Assembly: GCA_021797385.1 (NCBI GenBank)
Contig: JAJZZW010000037.1
Coordinates: forward strand, 1 to 13,630
Reading direction: 5' to 3'
Length of the DNA: 13,630 nucleotides
From: Thermoplasmata archaeon
GTDB taxonomy: Archaea > Thermoplasmatota > Thermoplasmata > Thermoplasmatales > Thermoplasmataceae
In this document: positions 1 to 7,512 of the stretch, piece after piece
Layout: each line of letters opens with the position of its first letter
Position numbering within the stretch: the stretch's first letter is position 1
Notes under the pieces: generated by a model
Database searches by the model: none
What the model was told of the DNA's origin: nothing
What the model saw: the letters and a program-made list of their open reading frames with translations, nothing else
Translations under genes and position numbers: made by a program

Positions 1-509
1 AGTACTGGAAAAAAGAGAATGATGTTTATACATTTGAGGACCCTGTACTGAAGAGTGAAGAGGAAAAGGACTTCCTTTTAAGGATTGAAAAGAACAAGAG
101 GAGCAGGAAAGATTATGATGATAATGAGATAAACTTCGGCAAATTGTATTTATTATCAGACCTCAATGATGAACCTGAGAGAATATACAGGCTGTACAAG
201 CAGCGTGAATATGTTGAATACGCATTCAATGTATACAAGAATGATCTGGAAGTGGACAGATCATATCTCAGGGATGACCATATGATGTTCACCTATATGT
301 TTCTGAATCTCCTGTCACTTTACCTGCACTTCCAGGTATTGAATATGGTCAATGGAAGGTACAGTGTAAGGGATATTCTGCTTATACTCTCAAGAATTAA
401 AATATACAGGATGGAGAATGGTGAGATCATGGGCGAGATACCCAGGAAGGCAAAGGAGATTGTTTCCGATATGAAAATAGACATGGACATATTACGTATA
501 AAGGGCTGA
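1..509 (+). CDS. IS4-type DDE transposase, C-terminal part (5' end outside window)
   Basis: The reading frame is open from the first base (codons start at position 3) to a TGA at 507-509, so this is the last ~169 residues of a longer protein. The TTG at 144 is only an internal codon. The segment 'YKQREYVEYAFNVYK' fits the Y-x2-R-x3-E-x6-K (YREK) signature of IS4-superfamily transposases exactly. The E is the third acidic residue of the DDE metal-binding site that cuts and joins the element ends. A hydrophobic helix (MFLNLLSLYLHFQVL) follows, as usual after the catalytic Glu. The two catalytic Asp residues would lie upstream, outside the window. The element's right end should fall in the ~90 non-coding bases before 602. 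I could not identify a terminal repeat there because the left end is not available to compare. Confidence 0.8.
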   Translation, partial: YWKKENDVYTFEDPVLKSEEEKDFLLRIEKNKRSRKDYDDNEINFGKLYLLSDLNDEPERIYRLYKQREYVEYAFNVYKNDLEVDRSYLRDDHMMFTYMFLNLLSLYLHFQVLNMVNGRYSVRDILLILSRIKIYRMENGEIMGEIPRKAKEIVSDMKIDMDILRIKG

Positions 510-601
510 GTTAAGGATTAAATATACATTTCATGTTAAGTGATTCTCCGAAAATTCTATAAAATGAGCTCTTAGATGAGTGCTTGAACAGCGTATAGGG
601 T

Positions 602-2011
602 TCAAAGAAAATCATTTTCCATCAACCTGAAAATTAGTTTTCTCCACATCTTCTTATTCGTCAACAGATACAGGGATATTGTTACCATGGCCACTGAAAA
701 ACCCATGAGGAAATATGGTATGAGCAGTGAAATAGCCTCGGGTACCATAAAAACTACAATAGCAATACCGTACAGGAATTGCTTAAGATTTCTATTGGGT
801 GTCATAAATTCAGGGTCCTTTATCTGCATAATTCCAATAAAGAATGACAGGTATATCATAAAGATCAGGATACCGGGAATTATTATCAGTTCAATAACCG
901 AAATGCGATACAGGGTTGTTTTATATATCACAGACAATCCGGCAAATATTATTGCAGAGGGAGAGAGTAAAACTAATGCCTGCATAACCTTTCCAATTAT
1001 GAGATTTTTCATATATATAGCAGGGTCGATAGCCGTGAATGATAGCCAGCCCCTCTCCATGGATAGTGCCCCCTGACTCATAAACATGGGAATAAATGAT
1101 GATGCGTAAACAGCAAAGAATATCTCAATAAAAAACAGGTTAAATATCCTACTTGTAGCCTCTTTTATAATTATTACAGCCATGATAACGGCAAGTATGA
1201 TTCCGATGATGGGGAGATATTTTACTTTAGAACTCCTACCGTTGAGGGAAGACCCTGAAGTCTTTGAAACAAAGGAAAGAAAATTGAAATTATTTTTAAT
1301 GATTGCTCTCTCCGGAGTTCGACCTACAAAGGAGATGTTATTCTTTTCTGTTGAATCGCTCTTTCTTGATCTTCTACTTCCTATTACACGGGTCATTCCC
1401 ACATCGGCCTTCATTAGTACCCTTGAAGCAAGAATTCCTACAACTATAGTTGAAAGCACCACCATAATTGTTCCAATCAGTACATGTCCGAACATGAAGG
1501 ACGCCGGTGAATATGGGGTTACAAGGGCGAAAACGAAGAAAAGTGCAGTAATGATGCTCAGCAATAATTTGATTGACTCGCTGAACCGGGTCATCAGTAT
1601 AACAAATGATGTTATGAAGATGCTCAACACAAAGAGATCAAGTATTACAACTATTTTATCAGGGCTGGACACGATTATTTCAGAACCGACAACAAAGGAT
1701 ATGAACAGGAATATCCACCCCTGGAATAGATAGGAAGAAATAAAAAGAACAGAGGCGAAGTCCCTTCTTTTTATGGATGATACGAAGAGAAAATCCATGT
1801 CTGATTTCTGAACGGGAATAGTGCCGGTATAGCCGAAACCAATGATAAAAAATGCGAGTAATGCAATGAATATGTATCTATAATAAATATCAAAGGAACT
1901 GCGAGATATGGAAAGTAATAGTATAGAATAAATCAACATCAATCCCATTGCGATAAGGTATGATTTTGTGTATCTGGTAATGATTACCAGTTTCAAAATT
2001 TTAGAAAACAT
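602..2011 (-). CDS. ABC-2 type transporter permease subunit
   Basis: A 469-residue, very hydrophobic protein with about 12 predicted membrane helices (roughly residues 18-35, 46-64, 88-109, 119-140, 147-164, 175-197, 264-283, 290-312, 339-362, 371-397 and two more between 411 and 450). A charged loop (~198-264, rich in Arg, Ser and Lys) separates two halves of six helices. The motif KSDMDFLFVSSIKRRD (69-84) after the second helix resembles the cytosolic loop common in putative ABC exporters ('KSDxDFLFxxPxxRR'). The ATG at 2011 overlaps the 3' end of the ATPase gene by 11 bases, so the two are translationally coupled and almost certainly form one exporter. The substrate cannot be told from sequence. 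The stop is a TGA at 602-604, close to the end of the upstream insertion sequence, but the C-terminus looks complete. Confidence 0.85.
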   Translation of the reverse strand: MFSKILKLVIITRYTKSYLIAMGLMLIYSILLLSISRSSFDIYYRYIFIALLAFFIIGFGYTGTIPVQKSDMDFLFVSSIKRRDFASVLFISSYLFQGWIFLFISFVVGSEIIVSSPDKIVVILDLFVLSIFITSFVILMTRFSESIKLLLSIITALFFVFALVTPYSPASFMFGHVLIGTIMVVLSTIVVGILASRVLMKADVGMTRVIGSRRSRKSDSTEKNNISFVGRTPERAIIKNNFNFLSFVSKTSGSSLNGRSSKVKYLPIIGIILAVIMAVIIIKEATSRIFNLFFIEIFFAVYASSFIPMFMSQGALSMERGWLSFTAIDPAIYMKNLIIGKVMQALVLLSPSAIIFAGLSVIYKTTLYRISVIELIIIPGILIFMIYLSFFIGIMQIKDPEFMTPNRNLKQFLYGIAIVVFMVPEAISLLIPYFLMGFSVAMVTISLYLLTNKKMWRKLIFRLMENDFL

Positions 2012-2726
2012 CGATCATCAGCTTCTCAACAACATCCTCTATGCTTTCATCCCCGGTAATCATACCTTTCAACTGATCCATCGTCCCAGTCCATGTTATC
2101 TTTCCGTGATTAATGATAATAATATTCTGTGAGAGCCTTTCTGCAATTTCCATTATGTGTGTCGATACCAGTATGGTGGCATTTAATTTTTCAAGCATTG
2201 TTATGACCTTCTTCTGTGTAGGAATATCCAGGTAATTCAGCGGCTCATCCAGTAGAACAATTTTCGGTTTATGTATAATTGCAAGTGCAACTGAAACCTT
2301 TTGCCTGTTTCCACGGGATAGTGTCATGACCTTGTTATTGACATAATCCCTTAAGTCAAGCCCGTTGACGAGTTCATCTATTCTATCTGAGAGATCCTGA
2401 ACACCTCTTATGGCACCGATGTATTCAAGGTTAGACATCACCGATAGATTGGGATAAGGATATGCATCTTCCGGCAAATATCCTATATATTTCTTCGCAT
2501 CTACAGTAACAGGATCAAGCCCACCGATCTTTATGTAACCTGAGTCTGGCTTGAGAAGGCCTGCAAGAATTTTCAATGTTGTTGATTTACCGGCACCGTT
2601 CGGACCCAGTAATGAATATTTGTCTCCACATTTAATTTTGAAAGAGATATTATTCAGAGCAATTAAATTTTTATAGCTTTTTATTATAGACGAAGCTTCG
2701 ATGCAATCACTATTTTCCGCCATCAT
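2001..2726 (-). CDS. ABC transporter ATP-binding protein (ABC-2/DrrA type)
   Basis: A 241-residue nucleotide-binding subunit that should power export through the overlapping permease. All core motifs are visible: Walker A GPNGAGKST (41-49), Q-loop region IGYLPED (81-87, with Glu instead of Gln, common in DrrA-like exporters), signature LSRGNRQK (136-143, a variant of LSGGQ), Walker B IVLLDEP (156-162), D-loop NYLD (164-167) and switch His in STH (188-190). Length fits a single-domain ABC ATPase. Two ATG codons are adjacent (2726 and 2723); the first gives the annotated start. The gene is first in a two-gene operon transcribed leftward. The upstream gap to the 2816-3463 gene is 89 bases and carries AT-rich promoter-like sequence. 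Confidence 0.93.
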   Translation of the reverse strand: MMAENSDCIEASSIIKSYKNLIALNNISFKIKCGDKYSLLGPNGAGKSTTLKILAGLLKPDSGYIKIGGLDPVTVDAKKYIGYLPEDAYPYPNLSVMSNLEYIGAIRGVQDLSDRIDELVNGLDLRDYVNNKVMTLSRGNRQKVSVALAIIHKPKIVLLDEPLNYLDIPTQKKVITMLEKLNATILVSTHIMEIAERLSQNIIIINHGKITWTGTMDQLKGMITGDESIEDVVEKLMIDVF

Positions 2727-2735
2727 AGATAAACT

Positions 2736-2758
2736 GATATAAATATTTCATTTAATAC
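2736..2758 (-). promoter_or_regulatory. Putative promoter of the ABC operon
   Basis: On the minus strand two TATA-like stretches lie upstream of the ATPase start: TATTAAAT about 28 bases before the ATG and ATATTTATAT about 16 bases before it. The first is at the spacing expected for a leaderless archaeal transcript. I cannot decide between them by eye. Confidence 0.4.
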
Positions 2759-2815
2759 TTTCCTTAAACATATTAATAGAAGAGGACATAACTCATTTAA
2801 AAAGATGTAACACTA

Positions 2816-3463
2816 TTAATTTTCAGTGCTAAATGCATTTATTCTGTCCTTCTGGTTCTGGCATTCATCTGCAAGATAAGGATATTTCTCCGATATTGCA
2901 TCCAGGATCATGAACTTAATTTTAACAACTGCCTCATGGACACCGATTCTTCCGGCCATTGTTTCAAGTGCAGTATCGTACTTTGTAAGTTTATGCCTTA
3001 TATAGTTGACCTCAATTCGTTCCAGAAATGCCTTATCTGATTCTGGTGTAGCATAATCAAAAGAGGAATAATTCCTTTCCATTGAAATCATTTCATGAAA
3101 ATCGTTATAACTTCTTATGGCATTATTGATTAAATTTTCTTCTGAAATTACCTTAATCTTGAATGTCATAAGTTCAATCTGTTCCAGTAATTCCTGTTTT
3201 TTGAGGTCTGCAACATCTTTCATGGTTTTTGACCTGTTTGCTGCCCTGATTTTTCTTTCTTTGAACCCTTCATTTGATTCTGCAGCCAGAACTCTCTTCA
3301 TATCATAAAGTTTCATGGGTGCAGCGGATTTATATATTGGATTATCCTTTTCCGCATCAGGTTCTCCAAGAAATGTTTTGATCATGCTCTCTGTCCAGCC
3401 CCTCTGCTTCAGCAATGATTTGTTAATATACTGAATTTCCTCTTTTCTGGTGCTTTCCTTCAA
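2816..3463 (-). CDS. Conserved hypothetical protein with RGWT...LGEPD...APMKLY motif
   Basis: A soluble, highly charged 215-residue protein; no function is known to me. The N-terminal block (20-65) contains RGWTESMIKTFLGEPD, NPIYKSAAPMKLYDMKRV and AAE. The C-terminal block (152-204) contains NYIRHKLTKYDTAL, GRIGVHEA and EKYPYLADEC. From memory, the same pair of blocks occurs in uncharacterised bacterial proteins, which suggests gene transfer from bacteria; this is recall, not a search. The middle (80-130) is Lys/Glu-rich and may form a long helix. The start is uncertain: the codon at 3463 is TTG, an in-frame stop lies immediately upstream, and no ATG precedes the conserved block. The gene is divergent from the hydrolase gene and is followed, same strand, by the ABC operon after 89 bases. 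Confidence 0.75.
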   Translation of the reverse strand: MKESTRKEEIQYINKSLLKQRGWTESMIKTFLGEPDAEKDNPIYKSAAPMKLYDMKRVLAAESNEGFKERKIRAANRSKTMKDVADLKKQELLEQIELMTFKIKVISEENLINNAIRSYNDFHEMISMERNYSSFDYATPESDKAFLERIEVNYIRHKLTKYDTALETMAGRIGVHEAVVKIKFMILDAISEKYPYLADECQNQKDRINAFSTEN

Positions 3464-3488
3464 TTATAACGCCTCTGAATTCTTATTG

Positions 3489-3496
3489 TTTATAAC
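3489..3496 (-). promoter_or_regulatory. Putative TATA box for the 2816-3463 gene
   Basis: Minus-strand GTTATAAA is centred about 29 bases upstream of the TTG at 3463, compatible with a leaderless or very short-leader transcript. It supports a start near 3463 despite the non-ATG codon. Confidence 0.4.
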
Positions 3497-3552
3497 CATT
3501 ATCTATATTTATAATTTTCCTGTTTGTGTTTAAAAATAAAATTTGCAAAACA

Positions 3553-3563
3553 TTAATATTTTA
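3553..3563 (+). promoter_or_regulatory. Putative TATA box for the metallo-hydrolase gene
   Basis: The AT-rich TTAATATTTTA is centred about 24 bases upstream of the ATG at 3581, as expected for leaderless transcription. No ribosome-binding site is seen before the ATG. Confidence 0.45.
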
Positions 3564-3580
3564 ATTACCAATATTTCCAC

Positions 3581-4375
3581 ATGGATGAACTGATTTTTTT
3601 GAATGACGGATCATATGAACTTGATGCAGGTGCTTACTTAGGAATTGTGCCGAAAGCTATATGGTCAGGGTATTTCCAAGATAGGGAGAATAAAATTCGA
3701 ATAACAACAAATGTTCCAATGCTGCATATAAATAACATGCATACACTTCTTGATGCCGGAATCGGAAACAATTTTACAGAAAAATTCAATAAGATCTTTA
3801 AACCTGTGAAGGAACATGATATCGAGGAAACTCTTACAAATGACTATCACATAAATACCATTGACAAAATTATAGTTTCACATATGCATTTTGACCACTG
3901 CGGGCAAGCATTTTCTGGGAATAACCTATTCAAAAAATCAAAACTGATAGTACAGAAAAGAGAGTTACAGGCCTACAGGCATCCCAATGAATTTACAAGG
4001 GGAAGCTATATAAAAAATAAAATAACTCCGGAAATTTCCGCTTTAAATGGTTCTACAAGGATCAACGGGAATATCAGCACCATAATTACTGGTGGCCACA
4101 CTGAGGGGCATATGGTTACTGTATTCAATATAAACTCAAAGAAATATATGTATGGTGGAGACCTTTTTCCATCCGCATTTCACATAAAACCATATTATAT
4201 AACTGCCATAGACTCATATCCTCTTGACACACTCCGGTTAAAGAAAAAACTGGTAAAAAAGGCAATAAATGAAAATATCAGTATTATATTCAACCATGAT
4301 AAAGATAATGTCATGGCCAAGATATATGGAAAGCCAGAGAAACCGGAGCTTGAATTTCAAGACATAAAAAACTAA
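3581..4375 (+). CDS. Metallo-beta-lactamase-fold hydrolase
   Basis: A 264-residue cytosolic metal-dependent hydrolase with a complete set of ligands for a dinuclear site: H101-x-H103-x-D105-H106 in SHMHFDHCG, H173 in GGHTEGH, D194 in YGGDLFP and H239 in FNHD. The layout (LLDAG before the HxHxDH loop, HTxGH, GGD, NHD) resembles the lactonase-like branch of the superfamily, which includes N-acyl homoserine lactonases. Many members have other substrates, so no substrate is assigned. There is no signal peptide. The ATG at 3581 is supported by a TATA-like box 24 bases upstream. The gene stands alone: its neighbour on the left is divergent and the next gene to the right has its own promoter 164 bases on. 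Confidence 0.88.
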   Translation: MDELIFLNDGSYELDAGAYLGIVPKAIWSGYFQDRENKIRITTNVPMLHINNMHTLLDAGIGNNFTEKFNKIFKPVKEHDIEETLTNDYHINTIDKIIVSHMHFDHCGQAFSGNNLFKKSKLIVQKRELQAYRHPNEFTRGSYIKNKITPEISALNGSTRINGNISTIITGGHTEGHMVTVFNINSKKYMYGGDLFPSAFHIKPYYITAIDSYPLDTLRLKKKLVKKAINENISIIFNHDKDNVMAKIYGKPEKPELEFQDIKN

Positions 4376-4508
4376 TTATATTTATTAATATAATATTTAG
4401 TAATAAACGGCCGTAATTGGTTCTAAATCCCTAAAATTAAAGCCCAAGGAATATCAAAGATTATGATATTCAAATTGAAAGTTATGCATGTATAGAATAT
4501 GGCGTTAC

Positions 4509-4518
4509 TTTTAAATAT
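4509..4518 (+). promoter_or_regulatory. TATA box for the 4540 membrane protein gene
   Basis: TTTTAAATAT is centred 26 bases upstream of the ATG at 4540, the textbook spacing for a leaderless archaeal gene. The rest of the 4376-4539 gap is AT-rich and shows nothing else I can name. Confidence 0.55.
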
Positions 4519-4539
4519 GTATATTCCCATTCACCAAAT

Positions 4540-5235
4540 ATGGAAGATAATGAGACACAACCCATAGCCAGCAAAGATATTGCAAATACTGTTGCCGCTT
4601 CGTATATAATATTCGCTTTTACCTTTTTACTGGTTTTCAATACAGTGGAGACAGACATTTCCCTGTTTATTGGATTTATAGGCCTCATAATATTTCTAAC
4701 ACAGGCAAAACATATAAAACCAGAAATAAGAACATATATTTATGTTGGAATTATTATTTATATCATCACACTTTTTATATCAATACTTTATGTCGCCATA
4801 ACAGTTTCAACAGCTGCAAATGCCATAGTAAGCCATGCACATGGAAATGAATTTTCTGGAAAATACTTTATAAAATATTTCTATGACAATTATTTCATAT
4901 TTACAATTATATTGACGGTTATCTACACGATCAGTTATATCTTTATTTCGTACAAATTTATTTTGAAAAATAAGCTTCTATTCATGGCAGGCCTAATAAG
5001 TGCAGCAGCATTGCAGTTGATATACAGCATTATGGATTTTATCAATATGAAAGCAATAATTGGGAATGAATATATAAGTTTTAAGGACATAGGAAGTCTG
5101 GAATCTTCAATAAAATATGCTGCAGATTCTGGTGACCCGCTTATCTTGAAAATAGTTGCCTCTATTCTCTTTACAGGGCTGTTTATTTATCTAGGACTGT
5201 ATATCAGGAAGCATTCTGATGAATTTTTCGAATAA
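4540..5235 (+). CDS. Six-helix membrane protein of unknown function
   Basis: A 231-residue integral membrane protein with six predicted helices at about 16-34, 38-54, 66-92, 116-139, 145-168 and 201-222. The loop after helix 3 (93-115) is hydrophilic with two His (HAHGNEF). The loop 169-200 is polar and acidic. The C-terminus is charged (KHSDEFFE). I recognise no catalytic or binding motif. The helix arrangement and length recall archaeal DUF973-type proteins, but I cannot confirm membership. The ATG is supported by the TATA box exactly 26 bases upstream. The following gene starts 53 bases after its stop with its own TATA box, so it is probably transcribed alone. Confidence 0.75.
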   Translation: MEDNETQPIASKDIANTVAASYIIFAFTFLLVFNTVETDISLFIGFIGLIIFLTQAKHIKPEIRTYIYVGIIIYIITLFISILYVAITVSTAANAIVSHAHGNEFSGKYFIKYFYDNYFIFTIILTVIYTISYIFISYKFILKNKLLFMAGLISAAALQLIYSIMDFINMKAIIGNEYISFKDIGSLESSIKYAADSGDPLILKIVASILFTGLFIYLGLYIRKHSDEFFE

Positions 5236-5258
5236 TTTATTATAATTATGAAAGAACA

Positions 5259-5267
5259 TTTATATAA
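5259..5267 (+). promoter_or_regulatory. TATA box for the DUF1648/DUF5808 gene
   Basis: TTTATATAA, preceded by a purine-rich stretch (AAAGAA) that could be a BRE, is centred 25 bases upstream of the ATG at 5288. It is one of the clearest promoters in the window. It places the true start at 5288 and not at the ATG at 5367 inside the longer downstream frame. Confidence 0.65.
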
Positions 5268-5287
5268 TTCCAATTAATGCATTTTAT

Positions 5288-5927
5288 ATGCACAAAAAAA
5301 TAAAGATAATCATAGCTATTTTCTTTGCCGTAATTAAGATCATGTCTTCAGTTGTGCTGTTAGACTATGGAAACAGTGGCACATTTACTGTTCATTACCG
5401 GAACGTGCATGGAAAAAGATACACTCCCGGGTACGTCGAAAATACAACTGAGTTATCCCATAACTAGACAGTTACCGGGAATTACAGAAATATTTCGCCA
5501 CAGGATGGTACTCCTAATACTGATAATGCCAGTATTTATCAATATTACATTAGCCCTCTCTAGCTTTGAGGAATGGAGAATAATTCATGCTCTGAATATT
5601 GCCATCCTAATATCACCTGTTCTAGCACTCGTTGTAGTTACGATGGTTATTTCTTTTACTACAGGCCAGGGTGGCAGCAATGTTCGAATCATGGACAAGC
5701 AGAATACAAAAATAGATGCTGAACCTGTTAAGGATACAGCTGATGATGATAAGTACTGGAAGGGCGGCGTAATATACGTAAACAGAGACGATGGCAGGAT
5801 TATGGTACCTAAAAGATTTGGTGTGGGATCTACTTTCAATATGGGTAACCCGGTTGGACTTGCCATATTCGCTATAATTATTACCATACCGGCAGTAATA
5901 ATAATTTCGCTTCTGGTTTTACACTGA
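5288..5927 (+). pseudogene. DUF1648/DUF5808 membrane protein, frameshifted
   Basis: Two overlapping frames together make one protein. The ATG at 5288 opens a 59-codon frame ending at 5467: one membrane helix (residues 5-25), then a DUF1648-like stretch with TVHYRNVHGK. The rest lies in the next frame and ends at 5927. Removing one A from the A5 run at 5413-5417 joins them as NVHGKDTLPGTSKIQLSYP, restoring the G...GxK order of DUF1648 (SdpI-like proteins). The restored protein is 212 residues with helices near 73-92, 99-122 and 189-211. It also has a DUF5808 block (155-190: YWKGGVIYVNRDDGR, VPKRFGVGSTFNMGNP). Related bacterial proteins combine the same two domains in the membrane; their role is mostly unknown. 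It could be a true pseudogene, a sequencing error in a homopolymer, or a slippage site. Without slippage, only a one-helix 59-residue peptide would be made from the 5288 start. Confidence 0.75.
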
Positions 5928-5956
5928 AAATAAAATCCATATTTTAATTTTGGTTC
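5928..5956. terminator. Putative bidirectional T-rich terminator
   Basis: The 29 bases between the convergent DUF5808 and EamA genes are rich in T runs on both strands (ATTTTAATTTT on plus, GATTTTATTTT on minus). T-rich tracts end transcription in archaea. No hairpin is needed or seen. Confidence 0.4.
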
Positions 5957-6835
5957 TCATATGGCTATTAACAGGGCACCGGCAACGGATAACAGTACAC
6001 CAATGTACTGCTTTGAACTCAATTTCTCCTTGAAAAGGAATTTACCTGATAGTGCAAGCGTGGCAGGAAGCATTGCAACAAGAGCTCCAGCCATTACCAG
6101 GAATCCCTGTGATATGGATAATGCATAAAATACATTTCCTGATCCGTCAAGTATTCCAGCAACAACTGCAAGCATTAAGGTAAATGATAGTTTTGCAGTG
6201 TAATTTGCTTTCTTTTCCATATTGAAGTGCCTTGCCTTCATGCGTCTGTACATGAAAAGCGCCTCAAAGGCAATGAAGGTCATTATAAAACCGGAGGTCC
6301 TGGCTATGAGCAGAGGCATTACAGATGAATGCAATGAGAGTATGGCAAATGAGAGTGGCATATAATAGATTCCCCATATTATGTTTGCTAGTGCTGCGAG
6401 CATTAGGTACCTGTTGATTTTAAAGCCGCTTTTTATTGTAACAAGCATTGAACCTATTATTATGAGTATAACTGCAGGAAGTATTAGGGATGATACGGTT
6501 TCCTTGAGAATCAAGAGGCTGAATGATATTACAATAATCTGCTGCATGTTTATGGTTACGCCTGCACTGCCGAGATTTTCACCCTTCAAAGATTTATAAA
6601 ATAGAATATAACCGAGGCTCAAGAATATTCCGGATGTTACACCGAGAAACAGTGTTGTCTGTGCAATATTCAGATGCGGGGTCATGAAAATAGAAAATGC
6701 CATGGGTACTATGCCTGCGCCTATTACTATCAGTGCAATATTATCACTCTCCATCTTACCCGTCAAACTTTTTATCAGGGTATTGGACGCAGTCCAGATG
6801 ATCAGGACAAAGGCAGGTATCAATATTTCCAGCAT
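5957..6835 (-). CDS. EamA/DMT-superfamily transporter
   Basis: A 292-residue membrane protein with about ten helices in two EamA-type repeats. The first repeat ends with LFYKSLKGENLGSAGV (78-93), a helix ending in LLILKET (107-113) and the closing helix IIIGSMLVT (125-133). The second shows FYALSISQGF (236-245), KFLFKEKLS (265-273) and the final helix GVLLSVAGALLIAI (279-292). The [YF]xAL...xxE pattern, repeated once per half, is typical of drug/metabolite exporters; the solute is unknown. A Lys/Arg-rich cytosolic loop (197-215) separates the halves. The gene converges on the DUF5808 gene and has its own upstream TATA-like element. Confidence 0.88.
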   Translation of the reverse strand: MLEILIPAFVLIIWTASNTLIKSLTGKMESDNIALIVIGAGIVPMAFSIFMTPHLNIAQTTLFLGVTSGIFLSLGYILFYKSLKGENLGSAGVTINMQQIIVISFSLLILKETVSSLILPAVILIIIGSMLVTIKSGFKINRYLMLAALANIIWGIYYMPLSFAILSLHSSVMPLLIARTSGFIMTFIAFEALFMYRRMKARHFNMEKKANYTAKLSFTLMLAVVAGILDGSGNVFYALSISQGFLVMAGALVAMLPATLALSGKFLFKEKLSSKQYIGVLLSVAGALLIAI

Positions 6836-6863
6836 TTATATCTGCGGGTTCAGTACTGTTTTG

Positions 6864-6872
6864 GATATATAC
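6864..6872 (-). promoter_or_regulatory. Putative TATA box for the EamA gene
   Basis: Minus-strand GTATATATC is centred about 33 bases upstream of the ATG at 6835, which would give a leader of a few bases. The remaining ~240 bases up to 7117 are AT-rich and contain no convincing gene or RNA. Confidence 0.4.
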
Positions 6873-7116
6873 ATATCCAGAAAATGCAATGCTTAACTAC
6901 TCCTAATCATGTATTTTACTGATTCTCTGCTACTATTTTACAGCTTAATCGTTGTTCAAAACATTTCAAATTTAATTTTATGTATTTAAATATATGTATG
7001 GTAAATTCTTGTATGTTTCTATGAATTTCCTGATAGCGCATCTGTAAATGATTTACAATACAGCATATTTGCATGAAAAATAGAAATATTAATAAGCCGG
7101 TATAATAAATCAATAA

Positions 7117-7440
7117 TTATTGAGTTATAAATTTAGAACAGCCATTTCTATCTTTTATTATAGTCTTCAATTTTGACAGTTCCCTATTATTGATGATTTC
7201 CACACAGAGTTCTTTAGACTCTATATGTTTACCAGTTTTTTCCAGAAAATATGCACGGTAGAGTGGTGATACCAGTCGATAAAGTAATATTCTTTTCACT
7301 GCCCTCGAAGAAAAATCCGTATTGAAATGTCTCAATATATAAGTTAGATATTTCAGGGAAAATCCGTCAATAATAGCAGCAATATCCAGAGCCCGGTCAC
7401 CGTAGGATGAATCGGACCAGTCAATGAGCCATTTATCCTG
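7117..7440 (-). pseudogene. APH-type kinase, C-terminal fragment (split by IS607 element)
   Basis: This is the 3' part of the kinase gene that begins at 9946. The frame is open from the insertion border (7440) to TAA at 7117, giving 107 residues. It begins QDKWLIDWSDSSYGDRALDI. IDW is the metal-binding Asp segment (DFG-like) of aminoglycoside/choline-kinase-type phosphotransferases, and GDRALDI is the conserved following helix start. The rest is the helical C-terminal domain (RILLYRLVSPLYRAYFLEK). The TTG at 7335 is just an internal Leu, not a start. Joined to the 5' part with the element and the 14-bp duplication removed, the ancestral protein would be ~301 residues, a normal APH length. No start or promoter remains in front of this fragment, so it is unlikely to be expressed. 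Confidence 0.85.
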
Positions 7441-7441
7441 C

Positions 7442-7456
7442 TATGGTTTCTATTAA
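7442..7456 (+). repeat. Left terminal inverted repeat of the IS607 element
   Basis: TATGGTTTCTATTAA; matches the reverse complement of the right repeat at 14 of 15 positions (A versus G at the 11th). It starts one base inside the boundary defined by the interrupted kinase gene. Confidence 0.8.
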
Positions 7457-7478
7457 GTATAGTATATAATTCCAATAA

Positions 7479-7490
7479 TTATATATATAA
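7479..7490 (+). promoter_or_regulatory. TATA box for tnpA
   Basis: TTATATATATAA is centred about 28 bases upstream of the ATG at 7513, inside the element. It marks 7513 as the original tnpA start even though that frame now stops after six codons. Confidence 0.55.
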
Positions 7491-7512
7491 CTGATGTATT
7501 ATGTTATTAACT

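Noticed and set aside
81..87. Glu in place of the ABC ATPase Q-loop Gln (residues 81-87 of the 2001-2726 protein) as a sign of inactivity
   Set aside because: YLPE is common in active DrrA-type ABC-2 ATPases, and all other motifs are intact.
510..601. Right end and inverted repeat of the IS4-type element
   Set aside because: The left end is outside the window, so no repeat can be matched; any choice would be a guess.
602..2011. Plus-strand frames at 687-1076 and 1182-1733 inside the permease gene
   Set aside because: They are antisense shadows of a strongly predicted membrane protein and show no domain, promoter or conserved motif.
5367..5927. A free-standing 186-residue protein starting at the ATG at 5367
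   Set aside because: There is no TATA-like box at the right distance, it starts inside the DUF1648 coding region of the other frame, and its first residues match nothing. It is better read as the 3' part of a frameshifted gene that starts at 5288.
6916..7113. Small 65-residue frame on the minus strand
   Set aside because: It has a TTG start, very AT-rich composition and no motif. The 6836-7116 stretch looks like non-coding DNA.
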